From an uncultured Clostridia bacterium (GTDB lineage Bacteria > Bacillota > Clostridia > Christensenellales > Aristaeellaceae): 10,037 nucleotides of DNA. Under the pieces are notes generated by a model. The model was not told the DNA's origin. It worked only from the letters and a program-made list of their open reading frames with translations, and ran no database searches. How positions within the stretch are numbered: position 1 is the stretch's first letter; every line of letters starts with the position of its first letter. This document shows, one piece after another, positions 8,001 to 10,037 of this stretch. Made by a program: the position numbers and the translations under genes. The stretch spans positions 1-10,037 of the forward strand of contig CAKUCE010000109.1 of NCBI GenBank assembly GCA_934643535.1, written 5' to 3'.

Positions 8001-9917
8001 CCGGAGGAACGGACGCTGTCCTTCTTTCATACCTGCGTCTTTGAGCCGGGAGAAACCGGCTCGGCCCAGCTATGCGCCATGCAGCGCGGTCCGGGCGGAC
8101 TGATGCTGGCCATTCCAGACCTGCGGGGCTTCGGCTGCCTGACCGGTCTGGATCCGGAGCCGGATTATGCCGCCTGTATGAGTGCGGGCGTGCTGGAAGG
8201 GCTTTGGGGTGACGCGCCATGGGCCATCTGCCAGCCAGGTCCCCTGCCCAACGACGGCGGAAACGCGGCGATCCTCTGTTTTTCCATGACGCTTCATCCG
8301 GGCGAGAGTCAAAATATCGTTTCGGCGCTCGGATTCTTCCGAAGCCGCTCCCGACTGGAAGCGGCTGCCGCAGCCTTCCGGGCTGACGGCGCGACCCTGC
8401 GTCTGCACCGCTGCCGCCAGCGCTGGGAGTACCGGCTGAGCGGGCTGCGTTTCGATCTGCCGGATGAGGCCCTGTGCCTGATGCTGAACCGCTGGCTGCC
8501 CTATCAGGTGATCGCCTCGCGGCTTCTGATGCGTGCAGGTTTTTATCAGGCAGGCGGGGCCTACGGTTTCCGGGATCAGCTGCAGGACATGCTGGCCCTG
8601 GTACATACCAGTCCGGAAGTCGTGCGGGAGCATCTGCTTCGCTGCGCGGCCCACCAGTTTGAGGAGGGAGACGTACAGCACTGGTGGCATCCGCCGCGTT
8701 TCGGCGTGCGGACCCGCGTCTCGGATGATCTGCTGTTTCTGCCCTTTGTGACCGCCGTTTACGTGCGCGCCACCGGGGATACCGCCATCCTGCAGGAGCC
8801 GGTTCCCTACCTGCGGGACGAGCCGCTTCAGGACGGTCAGCGGGAACGGCTGTCCACCCCGGAGGTTTCCGCGCTGTGCGAGCCCCTATGGCAGCACTGT
8901 CTCCGGGCCATTGACCATGTGCGTCCGGGCGAACACGGCCTACCCCTGATGGGCGGCGGCGACTGGAACGACGGCATGGAGCTAACGGGAGGCGAAACCG
9001 GAGAAAGCGTCTGGCTTGGCATGTTTCTGTGCGAAGTCATCCGCCGTTTTCTGCCCTGTGTGGACGCCGAGACCGCCGCACGGCTATCAGAACGCCGCCG
9101 GGAGCTGCTGGTCAGTCTGGACCGGCACGGCTGGGACGGCGCATGGTATCTGCGAGCTTACGATCATGCCGGCGGCAAAGTCGGCGCGTCCGCCAACAGC
9201 GAATGCCGCATCGACCTGTTATCCCAAAGCTGGGCCGTTTTCTGCGGTCTTTCCCGGGAGCGCTGCGAGCTGAGCATGGAAAGCGTCTGGCGGCTGCTCT
9301 ACGATCCGGAGGCCGGGCTTCTCAAGCTCTTCACGCCGCCCTTTGACGGCGAAAGCCGCCCCGGGTACATCGCCGGGTATCTGCCGGGCGTCCGTGAGAA
9401 CGGCGGACAATATACCCATGCCGCCTGCTGGGCCATGGGCGCGTTTCTACAGCTTGGTCAGCCGGGCCGCGCCTGGGAGCTGGCGCTGCGGCTATTGCCG
9501 GTATATCACAGCTTTGACCGGCAAACGGCCGATCAATACCGGGTGGAGCCGTATGTCATGGCGGCGGACGTCTATGCCAATCCCTCCCAACGGGGCCGGG
9601 GCGGCTGGTCGTGGTACACCGGCAGCGCCGCGTGGTATCAGTTCATTCTGCTGGAAGAGCTGCTGGGCTTCCGCAAGGAAGGCAGCGTTCTCTATCTCCG
9701 GCCCGTTCTGCCTGCCGGCTGGGATTCGGTCCACATCACTTACCGCTACCGCAGCGCCACCTACCGTTTCCACCTTTCTCAAAGCTGCCTCGCCCCTGTT
9801 CTGGACGGCGAACCGCTCACCGGCGGCCGCATCCTCCTTCAGGACGACGGCCGCATCCACGAGGCAGGGCTTCGCCCTGCACCCATCTCTGCGCGCCTTG
9901 GGCGCGCAGGGCACTAG
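2073..9917 (+). CDS. Cyclic beta-1,2-glucan synthase family protein (GT84 + glycoamylase-like + GH94), NdvB/ChvB/Cgs-like
   Basis: This 2614-residue membrane enzyme is predicted to build beta-1,2-glucan from UDP-glucose, trim it by phosphorolysis and close it into a ring. Residues 2-19 are a hydrophobic anchor followed by RKK. A helical region follows, ending in the family signature HVGYYLADDG (350-359), and then a membrane pair (about 386-424). The glycosyltransferase core has LDSDT (D592, D594), GSFQGKGILD, LSHDLLEG (D702) and RLHRWTRGDWQ (733-743), equivalent to the GT2-fold DxD, catalytic Asp and QxxRW. More membrane helices occupy about 783-815 and 873-917. The glycoamylase-like domain (about 930-1330) shows SPTNIG (975-980), HLYNWYDT (1020-1027), SSVDSGNLA (1039-1047) and MSHHQGM (1290-1296). 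The GH94-type module (about 1360-2600) shows TRFHED (1397-1402), NGYGGF (1836-1841), TPAPWCN, FRDQLQD (2166-2172), QHWWHP, GGGDWNDGM with D2297 and D2300 (the motif bearing the general acid), GGQYTHA (H2449) and WYTGSA (T2516, G2517, likely phosphate site). Brucella and rhizobial homologues are about 2800-2900 residues, so this one is slightly short. I saw no frameshift or internal stop. The usual LWxxGISGD segment is replaced by LHGLRIGGALP (1686-1696). The last 18 residues appear to come from a palindromic repeat. Ring size and product are inferred from the family. Confidence 0.95.
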   Translation: MQWWIAAAGLALLFLFFLSTRKKTPLPRREDLSEDTLSSRMKALAGQEPRRRPARLMPSVFALRRLEKDVRFLDGLPEEALVPASRRLCDNGRYLQEEAASLRLALGRVRLTAFPGGESRIACFAREFLAHTAGELRISSLTEALTAWQEVQPFGEEELALLPQALRGALLLLLGELARSCVREQAARRQADRLCRLLEKGQERRAMALFRRCSQNGSFLERLVARWRQGGFDEQLLWLEKLLDTQGRSAEEEAGREHLRQVDEARWAENAVAALHAVERASWSRLVEEWSELHRLLCEDDIYPRMDAESRAYYRRLAARISRDAAVSPRAVCDAALALASASEASPLSHVGYYLADDGLAELIARLCPERRFLPFRLFFRLHGAGFFGTLSGLFFVFLLAIAGLLRLSGWLWLPFALTFWLTGRQFFFRLYRRRAEPRMIPRMQVERLDDSQRTLVVCPTLLLHPAHALSMVKELSILHCANPDPNLHFLLLGDFRDSLTGSMSDDGEIVSTAAEAVQALRESTGHDFFYLQRERVYHAPDHLHMSRERKRGGLDTLLKLIQGEPVEDRFAYASLPPEALKGRYRYVITLDSDTFLPPGAALRMVGAMLHPLQRRCVGPNGWRGVSVLQPRMEVAADTVESRLSLLLGGPGGADPYNALTAEFFSGALNSGSFQGKGILDPAPFLRATEGKLIPGAVLSHDLLEGQLAGCAYASDITLYESHPQTLHGFLTRLHRWTRGDWQLLPYVLPVFPPGRCAPRKALNGLSRWKLLLNLLRSLENTLRVLLLFCLAAQGNAGLFWALLLIPDLPGLFPLTGVSLASFLTRLTVLPLNAAMELDAISRTLYRLFISRRGLLQWTTAAQLQKPSARPPMLYFTLSMTAAGGMAAFSIFLHGFFVPGLIAALCWAALPFLLFALEAPRASAPRPTEYMREVLNRLAAGTMLYFETAVTGEDHALPADNVQIEPNKGISHRTSPTNIGLYLVSLLAAEKLRLLPALEAARRIDETLSVLESLPKWEGHLYNWYDTRTLEPLPPRFVSSVDSGNLAVCLTTCAQGLRVLLPALPERLHDLPARADALAEGMNFAPLFDGDAELFWIGLHPDQPNENRVHYDLLASESRLLSFYAVMTGQVPVRHWYRLGRPRVRVRRGQSLLSYNGSMFEYMMPLLFHPPLQGTLLNNALKAALREQQAHRFLGVYGISESGYHAFDPELYYQYRAFGLPSLALRSDPSTGVIAPYASILALPLDLRRGFQNLLKLETMGMEGPMGFFEAADFSQKQSRGGFQIVRSHMSHHQGMILITLCNLLCDQYIARLFSDLPRARAYRLLLQEKSGRLRGAVRRPLRRRQPETEELSAVASREAQALCFPIDAHVLGGAGSTWLIDAQGGGYLARNGLMLTRFHEDCTLPSGPRLYLRDSQSGSYRDLCTPSVSETIRFETAQALFANEIFQIKTTLRLFVNPLDGAFLHHLTLENQEDTERALEIVSYLEPALCSLRDDEAHPAYQNLFLQTEKLGQTGVAARRRPKGEKDAPLLLWHHLCADVSFETFQIQTDRTAFLGRGRSVRTPRALESPASAFRDTAGDVIEPCLSLRAAFMLPARGRVTLAFATLCPGPREKPSGFLERYDRPGSVLRRFDFALTRAKVSARYLGLTAGQQNSVFRLAGCLCYTGQPMQFRYSSQNELPRKKLHGLRIGGALPLVLLECTSRAALDTADLLLRAHALFRMNGLWFDLALLCSPVSEEAPALPQALSELCRKSHSHELLGKDGGLHLLERERLSEEQVRLLRAAARLTLHSGEGSLDEQLERMRFSLRRRPGFFCQPDEAKTALPAGEELRFFNGYGGFTPNEGDYQIVLAPGRQTPAPWCNPLCSQSFGTLAGESGLIFSYAGNSQQGRLTRWPNDSVCPRGQENFFLRDENQGLIWSATRWPLGAGLPCRVTHRPGETVYECAGHGVQCRLSCFTDLEAPFGVRVLQLRNESPEERTLSFFHTCVFEPGETGSAQLCAMQRGPGGLMLAIPDLRGFGCLTGLDPEPDYAACMSAGVLEGLWGDAPWAICQPGPLPNDGGNAAILCFSMTLHPGESQNIVSALGFFRSRSRLEAAAAAFRADGATLRLHRCRQRWEYRLSGLRFDLPDEALCLMLNRWLPYQVIASRLLMRAGFYQAGGAYGFRDQLQDMLALVHTSPEVVREHLLRCAAHQFEEGDVQHWWHPPRFGVRTRVSDDLLFLPFVTAVYVRATGDTAILQEPVPYLRDEPLQDGQRERLSTPEVSALCEPLWQHCLRAIDHVRPGEHGLPLMGGGDWNDGMELTGGETGESVWLGMFLCEVIRRFLPCVDAETAARLSERRRELLVSLDRHGWDGAWYLRAYDHAGGKVGASANSECRIDLLSQSWAVFCGLSRERCELSMESVWRLLYDPEAGLLKLFTPPFDGESRPGYIAGYLPGVRENGGQYTHAACWAMGAFLQLGQPGRAWELALRLLPVYHSFDRQTADQYRVEPYVMAADVYANPSQRGRGGWSWYTGSAAWYQFILLEELLGFRKEGSVLYLRPVLPAGWDSVHITYRYRSATYRFHLSQSCLAPVLDGEPLTGGRILLQDDGRIHEAGLRPAPISARLGRAGH
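9864..9880. repeat. Perfect hairpin inside the synthase 3' end (first of a pair)
   Basis: GCAGGGC-TTC-GCCCTGC is a 7-bp perfect stem with a 3-base loop. It lies within codons for AGLRPA of the synthase tail. It may stabilise or protect the mRNA 3' end, or may simply be part of the repeat element. Confidence 0.75.
9889..9909. repeat. Perfect hairpin inside the synthase 3' end (second of a pair)
   Basis: CTGCGCGCC-TTG-GGCGCGCAG is a 9-bp perfect stem with a 3-base loop. It ends five bases before the TAG stop codon and is separated from the first hairpin by 8 bases. It is very GC-rich and has no following T-run. Confidence 0.75.
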
Positions 9918-10021
9918 TGGGACATGCAGCTTGACTGCGGAGTTACCGCCGCTCGGCGGAAGGCCTCGCGGCTCGCGGGTCTGGTGCGATTTCCTGTCAG
10001 TTGGCTGATACAGACCGCCAT
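9914..10021 (-). other. 35-codon antisense mini-ORF within the palindromic element
   Basis: On the minus strand a frame from ATG10021 to TAG at 9914-9916 reads MAVCISQLTGNRTRPASR and onward. It has no clear ribosome binding site in the few bases visible upstream. Peptides of this type seem familiar to me as over-called small ORFs that travel with interspersed repeats in Clostridia, but I cannot check that here. It is most likely not a gene; it is listed because it would be a useful search tag for the repeat. Confidence 0.15.
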
Positions 10022-10037
10022 TCGGCAACGGGCCTCA

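Larger units (their letters stand above)
9861..10037. repeat. Palindrome-rich, REP-like interspersed element (right end outside window)
   Basis: From about 9861 the sequence is a series of short inverted repeats: 9864-9880, 9889-9909, CACTAGTG (9912-9919), GCAG-CTTGA-CTGC (9926-9938), CCGCC-GCTC-GGCGG (9946-9959), a tandem CTCGCGG-CTCGCGG (9964-9977) and a weak TCAG-TTGG-CTGA (9997-10008). No T-run follows any of them, so none is a standard terminator. The density of perfect arms is unlike the rest of the window and suggests a REP or MITE-like element common in GC-rich gut Clostridia. That resemblance is from memory and unverified. Nothing else I can support as a gene lies between 9918 and the right edge. 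Confidence 0.5.

Noticed and set aside
1..10037. CRISPR arrays, tRNA or rRNA genes, phage or transposase genes, defence or toxin-antitoxin modules
   Set aside because: I saw no regularly spaced direct repeats, no tRNA-like cloverleaf or rRNA signatures, and no integrase, transposase, nuclease or toxin-like protein in any frame that is not a shadow.

Overview
The window looks like a GC-rich Gram-positive chromosome, most likely a Clostridia-type Firmicute (Bacillota). The grounds are strong AGGAGG-type ribosome binding sites, a classic hairpin-plus-T terminator, a secreted YkwD-like CAP protein, and the Firmicute-style variant of a very large cyclic glucan synthase. The lineage is an inference from style and protein families; no rRNA or other marker gene is present.

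Layout from left to right. Positions 2-838 (+) hold the 3' part of a gene for a secreted CAP/SCP-domain protein with a long Pro/Thr-rich spacer; its start lies outside the window. A strong symmetric hairpin terminator follows at 854-884 and sits between convergent genes. On the minus strand, 1264-1803 encodes a RimJ/RimL-type GNAT acetyltransferase. It is followed 54 bases downstream by a 106-residue orphan frame (889-1209) with a very good ribosome binding site; the two probably form a small operon that ends at the shared terminator. The 269-base gap 1804-2072 is the divergent control region.

Positions 2073-9917 (+), about 78% of the window, are one intact gene of 2614 codons. It encodes a multidomain membrane enzyme of the cyclic beta-1,2-glucan synthase family (NdvB/ChvB/Cgs). 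The order is an N-terminal anchor, a cytosolic helical region, a membrane pair, a GT84-type glycosyltransferase core with DSD, SHD and RLHRW motifs, further membrane helices, a glycoamylase-like domain, and a C-terminal GH94-type phosphorylase module with an intact GDWNDGM motif. The full chain-making, cyclising and length-controlling machinery known from Proteobacteria therefore appears to be present in one polypeptide. No exporter or glucan-modifying gene is visible beside it.

From about 9861 to the right edge the DNA becomes rich in short perfect palindromes. The first two hairpins lie inside the last 18 codons of the synthase gene and encode its C-terminal tail, suggesting that a REP-like or other interspersed element has landed on the gene's 3' end and supplied its stop codon.

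No unmistakably new multi-gene system is visible. The best leads are the Gram-positive cyclic glucan synthase with local divergence in its phosphorylase half, the palindromic element fused to its 3' end, and the orphan small protein behind the acetyltransferase.
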